A DNA stretch of 64,000 bases from Paenibacillus spongiae. GTDB taxonomy: Bacteria > Bacillota > Bacilli > Paenibacillales > Paenibacillaceae. The stretch covers positions 788,501 to 852,500 of the forward strand of contig NZ_CP091430.1 of NCBI RefSeq assembly GCF_024734895.1, read 5' to 3'. Below are positions 28,722 to 36,581 of the stretch, piece by piece; the first letter of the stretch is position 1, and each line of letters starts with the position of its first letter. The notes under the pieces are model-generated. The model was not told where the DNA came from. It did not search any database and saw nothing but the letters and a program-made list of their open reading frames with translations. A program made the position numbers and the translations under genes.

Positions 28722-28764
28722 AAAGGGCGACCGAATCTCGGAACGAGAGGAGGTCGCCCTTTTT
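28722..28764 (+). terminator. Intrinsic terminator of the repeat-protein gene
   Basis: AAAGGGCGACC (28722-28732) pairs with GGTCGCCCTTT (28752-28762), with an inner CTCG/CGAG stem and a T run. Confidence 0.85.
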
Positions 28765-28936
28765 GTCATTCGCCCAATAAGCGTACGGTACAGGATCTCG
28801 ACCAGTCCGTGCCGAAAGGGAAATTCCCGAAAGGTGGTGACGAAATCGTTATCAGAATAGAGCGACAGAACAACGGTAGAGGAAAAGTGCAGACTACAGC
28901 CGAGCTTGAGCAACTATGGTATAACTAGAGTTAAAA

Positions 28937-28975
28937 ACGCCGCTGCTTGCGGTCCTGCAAGCAGCGGCGTTTTTT
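28937..28975. terminator. Bidirectional terminator between convergent genes
   Basis: ACGCCGCTGCTTGC (28937-28950) pairs perfectly with GCAAGCAGCGGCGT (28957-28970). Runs of A on the left and T on the right let it work on both strands; it mainly serves the minus-strand phosphorylase gene ending at 29002. Confidence 0.88.
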
Positions 28976-29001
28976 CGTATTGATTGAAATCTCTCCAAAT
29001 C

Positions 29002-32000
29002 TTACATATAAATCTCAATAACATTCACGCCATCCGGCTGCAAGCCGTCAAGCAGTTCGCGCTTCACGCGGACGCCGCCTTGACGATAACGGTTTGCCGT
29101 CTCCTCATAGGCCGCTTCCTGTCCGTTGACCGTGATGCGCTGGATCGACTGGCCTTCACCCAGGCGATAGACGAAGCGGACTGGACGTCCTGCGAATGTA
29201 TAATCGAATTGCATCCCGTTCAGCTCACGAGGGAGTACAGGGTCGATAACCAGATCGCCGTTCTCCCGGCGAATGCCGAGGCAGTTCGAGATGAGCTGGT
29301 TCATGTAGATTCCAGGGCCGCTGGAGTAGATGCGCCATCCGCCCTTAACCGGAACGGACCCGTTACGCAGCTCCTGGAAACGGTCCTGCGCTTCGTAACG
29401 CGTGTTGAATTTACCGTCCGAGCTGCTGAAATACGTATTGCTCTGTCTGATTTCGGCATTCGGGACGACATCCTGGATGCCGATCGGATTGATCATCGCC
29501 AGACCTTTCCATGCCTCGTCGGCTTTACCCAGCTTGGCCATGGCTTCGACAAAGCGAATATGCGCATGAACATACTGCAATCCGACTTCTCTGCCGAAGT
29601 TGGAAGCCTGTTCGGCCCGTTGGAAATGCGTGCTGACGCCGCCTTCATAGTTGGCTGGACGGTTCATCAGGCGTACGCCATCCGGACAATACAGTTCCCG
29701 CTTAATCAGCTCGTGGTGGGAATCTGCTTGCTCCTTGGTCAGCAACTCGCCGATCATGCTGCGCGTCATCGGCAATAAGCGGTATTGAATGCCTGTGCTC
29801 GTATCCGTCGGATGGAGCATCAATTCTGCTTGGCCCGGCTCCTCCATGTAGACAAAGCCCGGAATAGTGCCGGTATTCAGCATATACCGGTTAAAGTCGG
29901 CCTGAATCCCTTCAGCCAATTCCTTCAGCTCCGAAGCAAAAGCTCCATCGTATGCGGCCATCACTTTGGACGATTGACTAAATACTTGATAAGTCAGCGC
30001 TACCGTCCAGCTGCTCGCCATAAATTTCTTCAGCTCCTTGCGGGCAGGCTGCAGCGTATCATCCCAATCCCCGTCGCCATAGGCCGAGAGATGAGTGTCA
30101 TGCAGGAAGTTATCCTTGATGTACTCGACGGCTCTCTTCATATGGTCGAATAATCTGGATGGCGTCTCCGTCACTTTACCGTTATCCCGGCTGGTATAAG
30201 GGATGGTTTCTTCAAGAAGACGGAAATCCTGTGTTGCATGCAAATAGTCGTTCAGTGCTTTGAGCGGCCATACGATAATGTCGCCATGGCTCTCCGACGC
30301 ATAGATATGCGCATATTCATCGAACATAAACCATTGCGGCCAATTGCCGTCGTCCTCGAATTGATGGGTGTATACCGTCAGCAAAATTTCGCGAACGGAT
30401 TCATACTGCTGCGTGGCCAGGAAATATTCGACCGGACCTTGGCAAACATCCCGCGTTCCCCATGCCGCACCTCCGAATTGCTCAAGTCCGTGAGGTACGG
30501 AATAATGGACAAGCATATTGTGGGTATACCACCATGCCAGCGCATTGATCTTCTCGAGGTTTTCCTTGCCGCCTTCCTGTTGGGATAGACGGAAGCCTCT
30601 CATGACCTCGCGGAAAAATTCACGATAACGGGAAATTTCGGATGCAGCATCCAGCGTCTGGAACGGAAGCTCCTCGCCTCTGAGCAGCCCTTGTACCGTC
30701 AGTGTCCATTCCCTGCATGCATCCAGCTCCAGAACGACGAGAGATGCGCTCGGTACCGACAGGTTAGCCGCCAATACGGTTTCATCCGTCACCTTCATAC
30801 CCGTCCCGGCAAGCTTCATCCGGTAGCTAAGCTCCGGCAATATAGCCGCACTGTTGGAAGAAGCGTCGGCACGGAACGCAAGAACATCGCCTTGCTGCTC
30901 CATATGGAACGGTGCTTCGTATTCGGAATTGTTCATGGAGACCTGATTGGTTACCATGTAACGGTACGAACGGCCTTTCGTTGACCGAACCTGCAGACAG
31001 AGCTCCGGCGTATCGACAGCAGTGAAGTTCGTGATGATGATCGTATCGTCTGCCGTCTTGTAATACCAGCTCACATAGTTGAATCCAAGCTCGAACAGCG
31101 AAGGCAGCGTGAGCAGGCGGTAGGCGCCATTTACTTCGATATAGATCCGCTGGCCCGATGTTTTCATCACGTTCAATGCACTGCGGGCATTCGTCAGCAT
31201 TTTGTTGAATGACGTATTGCCGACGGTCAGCTGGGAGTTGAATATCCCGTACATGTACGATGTTGTCGTCAGTACGTTCTCTTTCATCCGTTCGTTCTGG
31301 CCTGTCATCAGAATGTGGCCATGCGGACGCTCTACCCGCAGTTCCTTCTCCTTGAGCACGACATGCTCGTAGCTGTTCGTAAAGAAGGACAACAGCGTCT
31401 CGCCATCCTTCTCTTCCTGAATACGCTGCGGGAAATATTGCGCGATCTCTTCTGCGGTCATAGATTCGGATTCGAGAGGAGCGCCGATCAATGCGTTCCG
31501 GCTTACTTTGGCAGCCTGGCGAACGGACGGTTCTGGCAGCTTGCTTACTTGCTCCCAAGCTTCCGAGATCATCATTCCATGCTCCAATTCCGTGATGGCC
31601 TTCGGATGATCCTCCTGGAACAGGCCGTAGAACACGAAGCGGGCCTTGCCGTCCAATACGGCGCGCTCCGATTGCAGGGCCGTATAGGCAAATTCATATT
31701 GGTAAACTTCATTGCGCAGCTTATCATGCTTCAGTGCTTCGGGCACATTGGTCTCTTTATACGACAAGCCGAAGAATTGAAATCCGTCCGTCGAAAATCC
31801 AGCCGCGCCTGTTAACGCGCCTTGCTGCAAATAAGGGAACCCGCCTGGCTGCCGCTGATTTTGGCGTGAACAGACCACATAGCCCTTCTGCTCATCCTCG
31901 AACACCGCGTGATCGATATATTGGGATAAATAAGCTTCGTTATTACGAATAAAGCCCAGAGAGGCGATACCGACATCTTGTCCGTATACAAGATCGACTT

Positions 32001-32349
32001 CCTGACCTTGACCATCAACCGTTACGTCCCAGAACCAGATACCATCGGATGCCAGCGTCAGCACGACTTTGTACTGAAGCGCTTCCACAGAGCCTTGCCA
32101 TACAGCCTGTTGATCCGAGAAGCCGACCAGACTTGCGGAATGAACGCCAAGCAGAGGGAGGGCCCGGATACCGGATGGCTCATGCAGACGCAGATACAAA
32201 TTGTTCAGTGCTCCGTCGATCGAATTGGCCAACCATTGATTGATCATCAGACCATTATAAGTCATATTGCGAATGTCTCCGCTTTCACAGAACGAGAATT
32301 GCAAGCTTCCATGTTGAATATGGAATGATTTATCGCTGGTTATTGTCAC
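29002..32349 (-). CDS. GH94-type glycoside phosphorylase (1,2-beta-oligoglucan phosphorylase-like)
   Basis: 1,115 residues on the minus strand. The N-terminal half is a galactose-mutarotase-like beta-sandwich (FRIQHG-type start, FSFCESGDIRNMTYNGLMIN). The C-terminal half is an (alpha/alpha)6 barrel with WGTRDVCQGPVEYFLA, NWPQWFMFDEYAHIYASESH and the catalytic-acid motif AYGDGDWDDTLQP (about residue 760). It ends in VNVIEIYM. The length and these motifs fit GH94 enzymes of the 1,2-beta-oligoglucan (sophoro-oligosaccharide) phosphorylase group rather than cellobiose phosphorylase, which is about 800 residues. It would release alpha-glucose 1-phosphate in the cytoplasm. Two LacI-like palindromes lie upstream. 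Confidence 0.72.
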   Translation of the reverse strand: MTITSDKSFHIQHGSLQFSFCESGDIRNMTYNGLMINQWLANSIDGALNNLYLRLHEPSGIRALPLLGVHSASLVGFSDQQAVWQGSVEALQYKVVLTLASDGIWFWDVTVDGQGQEVDLVYGQDVGIASLGFIRNNEAYLSQYIDHAVFEDEQKGYVVCSRQNQRQPGGFPYLQQGALTGAAGFSTDGFQFFGLSYKETNVPEALKHDKLRNEVYQYEFAYTALQSERAVLDGKARFVFYGLFQEDHPKAITELEHGMMISEAWEQVSKLPEPSVRQAAKVSRNALIGAPLESESMTAEEIAQYFPQRIQEEKDGETLLSFFTNSYEHVVLKEKELRVERPHGHILMTGQNERMKENVLTTTSYMYGIFNSQLTVGNTSFNKMLTNARSALNVMKTSGQRIYIEVNGAYRLLTLPSLFELGFNYVSWYYKTADDTIIITNFTAVDTPELCLQVRSTKGRSYRYMVTNQVSMNNSEYEAPFHMEQQGDVLAFRADASSNSAAILPELSYRMKLAGTGMKVTDETVLAANLSVPSASLVVLELDACREWTLTVQGLLRGEELPFQTLDAASEISRYREFFREVMRGFRLSQQEGGKENLEKINALAWWYTHNMLVHYSVPHGLEQFGGAAWGTRDVCQGPVEYFLATQQYESVREILLTVYTHQFEDDGNWPQWFMFDEYAHIYASESHGDIIVWPLKALNDYLHATQDFRLLEETIPYTSRDNGKVTETPSRLFDHMKRAVEYIKDNFLHDTHLSAYGDGDWDDTLQPARKELKKFMASSWTVALTYQVFSQSSKVMAAYDGAFASELKELAEGIQADFNRYMLNTGTIPGFVYMEEPGQAELMLHPTDTSTGIQYRLLPMTRSMIGELLTKEQADSHHELIKRELYCPDGVRLMNRPANYEGGVSTHFQRAEQASNFGREVGLQYVHAHIRFVEAMAKLGKADEAWKGLAMINPIGIQDVVPNAEIRQSNTYFSSSDGKFNTRYEAQDRFQELRNGSVPVKGGWRIYSSGPGIYMNQLISNCLGIRRENGDLVIDPVLPRELNGMQFDYTFAGRPVRFVYRLGEGQSIQRITVNGQEAAYEETANRYRQGGVRVKRELLDGLQPDGVNVIEIYM

Positions 32350-32410
32350 TTACCTACACTCCTTCATTTGTTTTTTCTTGCTCGATCAGCGTATGATTCC
32401 ACTCCATAAT

Positions 32411-32424
32411 TCGAAACGTTTCTA
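32411..32424 (-). promoter_or_regulatory. LacI-type operator candidate 1
   Basis: TCGAAACGTTTCTA shares the GAAACGTTTC core with the perfect palindrome 130 bp further upstream. It lies about 60 bp before the phosphorylase start. Cores of this kind are bound by LacI-family repressors; CcpA could also contact the related GAAACGTTTC sequence. Confidence 0.55.
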
Positions 32425-32542
32425 TGTAGATATCAAAGCCAATTATATCGGCCAAAATTCTTCCAGTCAATAAACCAAACAGCCTAAACTAGTCCTGCTG
32501 CATAGAAAATTTAAAGCGCATTCATTTTGGAATCTTGCATTT

Positions 32543-32562
32543 AACTCGAAACGTTTCGAGTT
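32543..32562 (-). promoter_or_regulatory. LacI-type operator candidate 2, perfect 20-bp palindrome
   Basis: AACTCGAAACGTTTCGAGTT is its own reverse complement. With the site at 32411 it forms a pair about 132 bp apart, suitable for looping by a tetrameric LacI-family repressor. No lacI-like gene is present in this window. Confidence 0.6.
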
Positions 32563-32724
32563 TATTGAGAATCTTTCGGTGCAAGACGAGCGCGGCAGTG
32601 CAAATCAGCGGCGAGCTCCAACGAGCCTCAAGGTATAGAGCAGCGTGATTGAATCAGTAACCGTGTTAACATCCTAACCGGCGAGCTTGAACGGATCTAT
32701 GGTGTTAACTATACAGCCGGTTAA

Positions 32725-33285
32725 TTAAAAAACAGGGAATCTATCCGGCATCCGGGCAATTCCCTGTTCTAAAGTCTTATGGAAGAAGCGTTCCATCTCG
32801 GAGGGATTAATATTCGAGTCGAGAAAATGATAGACAGAGAAATCCTCGAAGTGGGATATCGTCCGGTTGTATTTGAAGCGCTGCAGCCGCCGCCGCATCA
32901 CTTCCTGCGCCTCGTAGTAGCTCTTGTATTAAGACATCTCATGAATAAGATGAACGCATTTCTTGGCGACGTGCTCCAATTCATACTTGCGAATGACCAT
33001 GCTCGGATAACTCTCCGAATCCACAGGCACGATATGAATCAGCAAGCAATAGTAGGCGTAGTTTTTCTGCATGCCATGCGATTCGGACAGCGTAGTCAAC
33101 ATTTCCGCCGAGATGAGATTACCGGATAGCAGGACATCGAAGAAGTCCTGCCGGATCGTCTGCTTCGCTTCTTCGATCTCTCGCGCCTTGATCCGGTCCA
33201 GCGTCAGGATCGTAGAGACATTTTCCAATGCCAGATAATCGAATTCCAGCAGATTACGAACGGTTTTAAAGACGACGGGCGCTGG
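32725..33285 (-). pseudogene. PucR-family regulator, internal fragment with in-frame stop
   Basis: On the minus strand the frame reads VVFKTVRNLLEFDYLALENV, RIKAREIEEAKQTIRQDFFD and VLLSGNLISAEML, and stops at TAA 32929-32931 after HEMS. The same frame then continues YKSYYEAQEVMRRRLQRFKY, HFEDFSVYHFLDSNINPSEM and ERFFHKTLEQ. This is the central part of PucR-type regulators (S..EA...L and the F.DL.VY..L segments). The N-terminal sensor and C-terminal helix-turn-helix are missing. The 3' end fuses with a hairpin (32731-32740 with 32759-32768, then T residues on the minus strand). PucR proteins usually control purine catabolism, in line with the deaminase scrap next door. Confidence 0.6.
32727..32768 (-). 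terminator. Minus-strand terminator at the end of the PucR remnant
   Basis: AACAGGGAAT (32731-32740) pairs with ATTCCCTGTT (32759-32768), with an inner CCGG/CCGG pair. On the minus strand the hairpin is followed by a T run. Confidence 0.7.
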
Positions 33286-33591
33286 ACGAAGTGTCCGTCC
33301 GTGCGGGAAGCATGCAAGAAATTGGGCACGATGAATCTGGAGGGCAGCACCGTGTACACCACCTGCGAACCTTGTCCGATGTGCGTTTCCGTCATGATCT
33401 GGGCGGGAATCAAGGACGTTTACTACTGCAATACGGCCGAGGATGCGGATAAGTACGGATTCAGCGATATGCACCTGCGCAGCTATTTGAAGGGCGAAGA
33501 CAAGAGCGTGATTAACATGGTTAAGGTTCCGCACCGGGCGGAGTGCGACCATCTGTTTGAACATTTTCATCAGCTTCAGGAGCAGAAATAG
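33286..33591 (+). pseudogene. Guanine-deaminase-like nucleoside deaminase, 5'-truncated
   Basis: The frame reads REACKKLGTMNLEGSTVYTT, CEPCPMCVSVMIWAGIKDVY and YCNTAEDADKYGFSD to TAG 33589-33591. CEPCPMC supplies two zinc-binding Cys of the cytidine-deaminase fold, and the C-terminal helix fits the guanine deaminase (GuaD) group. The HAE motif with the third ligand and catalytic Glu should lie about ten residues before REACKK. It is missing because homology starts at the junction near 33290, where the divergent PucR remnant also ends. The product cannot be active. Confidence 0.65.
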
Positions 33592-33630
33592 TACCATCTG
33601 CAATTAAACCACAACACCAGAGCATAGCTA

Positions 33631-33660
33631 AGCCCACATCTTGAGGACAAGGTGTGGGCT
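33631..33660. terminator. Hairpin between convergent deaminase remnant and GntR gene
   Basis: AGCCCACA (33631-33638) pairs with TGTGGGCT (33653-33660). It lies 27 bp from the GntR stop and may terminate either strand; the T runs are short. Confidence 0.45.
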
Positions 33661-33686
33661 ATTTGACGCCTCCATTGAAGAGGGTG

Positions 33687-34430
33687 TTATTTACGCCACA
33701 ACTCAACAAAGTAACGGCTGCGATCGCCTCTTACAATGGATTGGGAGAGTTCTACAGGTGTCCCGTCTGCCAATGAGCCGATTCGCTCTAAATATAAAGC
33801 CGGGGAACCGGCTTTAACTTGAAGCAGCTTCGATTCTCTTTTTTCAACAAGAATGGGTTCGAAATATTCGATGGCACGATCGATCGTCAGGTTATATTTT
33901 TGTTCGAGCACCGTGTATAAAGGTGAATTTGTAACGTCTACAATCGTTAGATCTTTAAAAAGATGATAAGGCAAATAGGTCGTTTCCAACATCATGATTT
34001 CCTCATTTGCCAAACGGAGTCTTACGAGTTTGACTGCAAGGTCATGCTCGTGTAAATCTAATGCTTCTTTAACTTTGCTGTCGGCAACGACGACAGCAAG
34101 CTCAAGGACCTGAGATTCGGGTTTAAGTCCTTTCTCCATCATATCTTCGGTAAAACTATAAAGGGATTGCAGCTTCACATCTAACTTCTGCTTATTGACG
34201 AAGGTTCCGCGCCCTCGGTGCCGTGTAAAGTACCCTTCTTGCACAAGCTCGTTAATCGCTTGACGTATGGTTGCGCGGCTGACGGAATATTGCTGCATGA
34301 GTACAGTTTCGGGCGGAATGACATCCCCAGGCTGCCATACGCCTTCTTTGATTTGACCCAGCAAAATCTCTTTCAATTGTGCATATAAAGGAAGTTTACT
34401 GTCCGGCTTTAATACGCTCACGATCTTCAT
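33687..34430 (-). CDS. GntR-family (HutC/UTRA) transcriptional repressor
   Basis: 247 residues. The frame is open to 34526, but ATG 34428-34430, just after GGAAGAAGTAGG, gives the normal N-terminus (MKIVSVLKPDSKLPLYAQLK). The winged helix occupies residues 10-75 (PPETVLMQQYSVSRATIRQA, GYFTRHRGRGTFV). The UTRA effector domain runs from about 95 to the end and binds a small sugar phosphate or amino sugar in known relatives. It is divergent from the seven-gene sugar operon, and two copies of a TGTNCGGACA motif lie between the two genes. It should repress that operon and be released by an intermediate. Confidence 0.88.
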   Translation of the reverse strand: MKIVSVLKPDSKLPLYAQLKEILLGQIKEGVWQPGDVIPPETVLMQQYSVSRATIRQAINELVQEGYFTRHRGRGTFVNKQKLDVKLQSLYSFTEDMMEKGLKPESQVLELAVVVADSKVKEALDLHEHDLAVKLVRLRLANEEIMMLETTYLPYHLFKDLTIVDVTNSPLYTVLEQKYNLTIDRAIEYFEPILVEKRESKLLQVKAGSPALYLERIGSLADGTPVELSQSIVRGDRSRYFVELWRK

Positions 34431-34515
34431 CCCTACTTCTTCCCAACCGGGATTTTCTATTGGAATCACTAAATAAAGTGTGACGAATATCACCATAAGA
34501 ATATATAGATTATAA

Positions 34516-34525
34516 TGTCCGGACA
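34516..34525 (+). promoter_or_regulatory. GntR operator candidate, distal
   Basis: TGTCCGGACA is a perfect palindrome that recurs as TGTACGGACA 73 bp downstream. It lies just upstream of the -35 box of the sugar operon and before the divergent gntR gene, so it can act on both. Confidence 0.6.
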
Positions 34526-34542
34526 AATTTTTGTAAAGGGAG

Positions 34543-34571
34543 TTGACGAAGATAAAACCCTGATGTAATAT
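34543..34571 (+). promoter_or_regulatory. Promoter of the seven-gene sugar operon
   Basis: TTGACG (34543-34548), a 17-bp spacer and TAATAT (34566-34571) form a good SigA promoter. The start would be near 34578, about 96 bp before the first gene and between the two operator copies. Confidence 0.65.
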
Positions 34572-34588
34572 TTAATTGCAGGCTAATA

Positions 34589-34598
34589 TGTACGGACA
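34589..34598 (+). promoter_or_regulatory. GntR operator candidate, proximal
   Basis: TGTACGGACA lies about 11 bp after the inferred transcription start. With TGTCCGGACA at 34516 it brackets the promoter seven helical turns apart, a typical repression geometry. A further half site, AGGACA, follows at 34601. Confidence 0.6.
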
Positions 34599-34673
34599 TT
34601 AGGACAAATAAATCATACATCGTTCCTAATGTGAAAGATTAACCACATTATAATGCTTAAGGAGAGGAACAGA

Positions 34674-35537
34674 ATGAAATTAGGCGTTTTTACACAGTGG
34701 ATTAAGGCGGATTCAATCGAAGAATTGGCGATGAAAGTTCGGAGCTATAATTTAGAATGTGTTGTTCTCGACTCTTACCCTGGGCTTGATATAAACTTGG
34801 ACGATCCGGAGCCAGCGCTTGGCGAAAGAATTAAACAAGCATTTGCAAAAGCGGGAGTTGAAATTGCCGCGATTGGCGGATACAGCAATTTACTTCATCA
34901 GGATCCGGAGGCTCGTGAGAACGTGCATCGGCGTTTCGTGGGCCTGATGAAGCTGTGCCAACAAGTTGGCTCACCTATGCTTTGTTCGGAAACCGGCACG
35001 TTCCATCCGAGCAGCGATTGGGACTGGGATCCTGCGAATTCAAATGAAGGAGCTTTAACGGCGTTAATTGAAACGGTTCGCCCTTTAGCCGAGACGGCCA
35101 AGAAGTACGGCGTTATCCTGGGATTTGAGCCTTATGTCATGAACGTTGCCTATAGCGCGGAAAGAGCCGCCCGTTTTGTTAAAGAGCTGGGAGCGGACAA
35201 TGTACAGCTTGTAGCCGATCCTGCAGGATTTTTGGACAAAATCTCTTTGACGAAGCAAGAAGAAGAAATCCCTAAAGCTTTTGAAGCCATGGCTCCTCAT
35301 CTTGGCCTGGTGCACGTTGAAGACTGCCTGCCAGATCCAAATGGACATTTCCTGTTCAAAGGGTCAGGTCATGGTATGCTTGATTACACCATCTTTATGG
35401 AGCAAGTCGCACGGACGGGATATAAAGGTCCGCTTATTCTGGAACATTTGAATGAAGATGAAGTTGCCGGCGCAAGAGAATACGTCTTGAAGCATTGGAA
35501 CGAGGCGAAGAAAAAAGTAGAAAGTGGTTTGGTATAA
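34674..35537 (+). CDS. Sugar phosphate isomerase/epimerase (xylose-isomerase-like TIM barrel)
   Basis: 287 residues from ATG 34674, 7 bp after AAGGAGAGG (an in-frame ATG at 34653 lies before that site). The TIM-barrel family marks are LGVFTQWIKAD at strand 1, VGSPMLCSETGTF, GVILGFEPYVMN with a metal-binding Glu, LVADPAGF and LVHVEDCLPDPNGHFLFKGS, then KGPLILEHLNEDEV. Relatives isomerise or epimerise ketoses, inositols or tagatose-type sugars with a divalent metal. First gene of the operon; its stop overlaps the next start by one base (TAATG). The exact substrate is not known. Confidence 0.82.
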   Translation: MKLGVFTQWIKADSIEELAMKVRSYNLECVVLDSYPGLDINLDDPEPALGERIKQAFAKAGVEIAAIGGYSNLLHQDPEARENVHRRFVGLMKLCQQVGSPMLCSETGTFHPSSDWDWDPANSNEGALTALIETVRPLAETAKKYGVILGFEPYVMNVAYSAERAARFVKELGADNVQLVADPAGFLDKISLTKQEEEIPKAFEAMAPHLGLVHVEDCLPDPNGHFLFKGSGHGMLDYTIFMEQVARTGYKGPLILEHLNEDEVAGAREYVLKHWNEAKKKVESGLV

Positions 35538-35830
35538 TGATTAAACATTTAATTGTATTTAACCCCCATGATCAAGCAACGCATGAAGATTGCCTGGCCA
35601 TGTTGGCCAAAGGCAAGAAGGAACTGTCGCAAATCCCGGGTGTTGTTAAGGTTTCTTACGGGGTCGCGGTTGCCGCTAATGCGAAGTATAAGTATACATT
35701 TGAAGCTTTGTTTGAAAATGAAAGTGTCATTGAAACCTACAAGCACCATCCGATTCATGTCAAATTTGCAGATGAAGATTTCCGGCCGATGGCTGTCGAT
35801 CGCATCACAACAGACTACGAAATTCTATAA
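35537..35830 (+). CDS. Dabb (stress-responsive A/B barrel) protein
   Basis: 97 residues from ATG 35537, sharing its A with the stop of the isomerase gene. The sequence IKHLIVFNPHDQATHED, IPGVVKVSYGVAVAANAKY and HPIHVKFADEDFRPM is the Dabb ferredoxin-like fold: HxVhF-type first strand and HP.H..F near the end. Dabb proteins in sugar clusters are usually small dimeric isomerase- or lyase-like helpers. It is translationally coupled to its neighbour, so equal amounts may be needed. Confidence 0.8.
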   Translation: MIKHLIVFNPHDQATHEDCLAMLAKGKKELSQIPGVVKVSYGVAVAANAKYKYTFEALFENESVIETYKHHPIHVKFADEDFRPMAVDRITTDYEIL

Positions 35831-35841
35831 CGAGGGTGCAT

Positions 35842-36567
35842 ATGAACGTAATTATTACGGAGAATTATGAGGAGATGAGTACGAGAGCTGCAGAAATCGT
35901 ATGCGGCTTTTTGAAAGACAATCCCTCATCTAATTTAGGTTTAACGACGGGGAATACGCCACAAGGTTTGTATGAGAGAATGGTCCGTTCCCATTGGTCA
36001 CGGGAAATTAACTTAAGCAAGGCTACCATTTTTTCCCCGGAAGAATATTTGGGAGTCGGACCGGAAGATTACCGCAGTTTATATAAGTGGCTTGATCGTA
36101 GTATCCTTTCTCACTGTGACGTCAAGATGGAGCAAGTGGTTCGATTACGAGGGGAAGACCCGGAACCCCAGTTGGCGTGTGAACGTTTCGATCAGGAAAT
36201 TGCGGCAATGGGCGGGATCGATTTAATCGTTGAAGGATTAGGCGAGAATGGTCATATTGGTTTCAACGAGCCTGGTTCAAGTAAAGAAAGTCAGACGAGA
36301 ATCGTAGCCCTTTCCGAAGAAACCATTGATTATAACTATAAGTATTGGAACGATAATGTCCCAAGCTATGGATTGACCATCGGAATGGGAAATATTCTAT
36401 CCGCTAAGCAAATCTTGCTGCTGGTTTCCGGAAAGCACAAGGCTAAAGCATTATCACAGACTTTGCAAGGTGAAATAACCGCTGAGGTTCCAGCATCCTT
36501 CTTGCGATTAGCCAAACAGCTTACTGTCATTGCTGACCGAGAGGCCGCTGAATTACTAGAGGATTGA
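35842..36567 (+). CDS. NagB-like glucosamine-6-phosphate deaminase/isomerase family protein
   Basis: 241 residues from ATG 35842 (GTG 35836 is within the GAGGGTG site). Family motifs are GLTTGNTPQGLYERM (phosphate loop), FSPEEYLGVG, LIVEGLGENGHIGFNEPGSS and LTIGMGNILSAKQILLLVSG. In NagB the third motif holds the ring-opening His and Glu, both kept here (GHIGFNEP). The second is normally (N)MDEY with a catalytic Asp; here it is PEEY, an Asp-to-Glu change. The enzyme may therefore act on another amino sugar phosphate or work as an isomerase only. Position between isomerase and kinase suggests it is one step of the pathway. Confidence 0.78.
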   Translation: MNVIITENYEEMSTRAAEIVCGFLKDNPSSNLGLTTGNTPQGLYERMVRSHWSREINLSKATIFSPEEYLGVGPEDYRSLYKWLDRSILSHCDVKMEQVVRLRGEDPEPQLACERFDQEIAAMGGIDLIVEGLGENGHIGFNEPGSSKESQTRIVALSEETIDYNYKYWNDNVPSYGLTIGMGNILSAKQILLLVSGKHKAKALSQTLQGEITAEVPASFLRLAKQLTVIADREAAELLED

Positions 36568-36581
36568 AGGAGGCTTGATGC

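Noticed and set aside
28719-28928. 69-codon plus-strand frame (and a minus-strand frame over the same bases) between the repeat-protein gene and the phosphorylase
   Set aside because: It begins inside the stem of a clear terminator, has no ribosome binding site, and I recognise no family in either direction.
28984-29778. Plus-strand frames opposite the phosphorylase gene
   Set aside because: They are shadows of the minus-strand GH94-type gene, with Arg/His/Leu-rich unlikely proteins.
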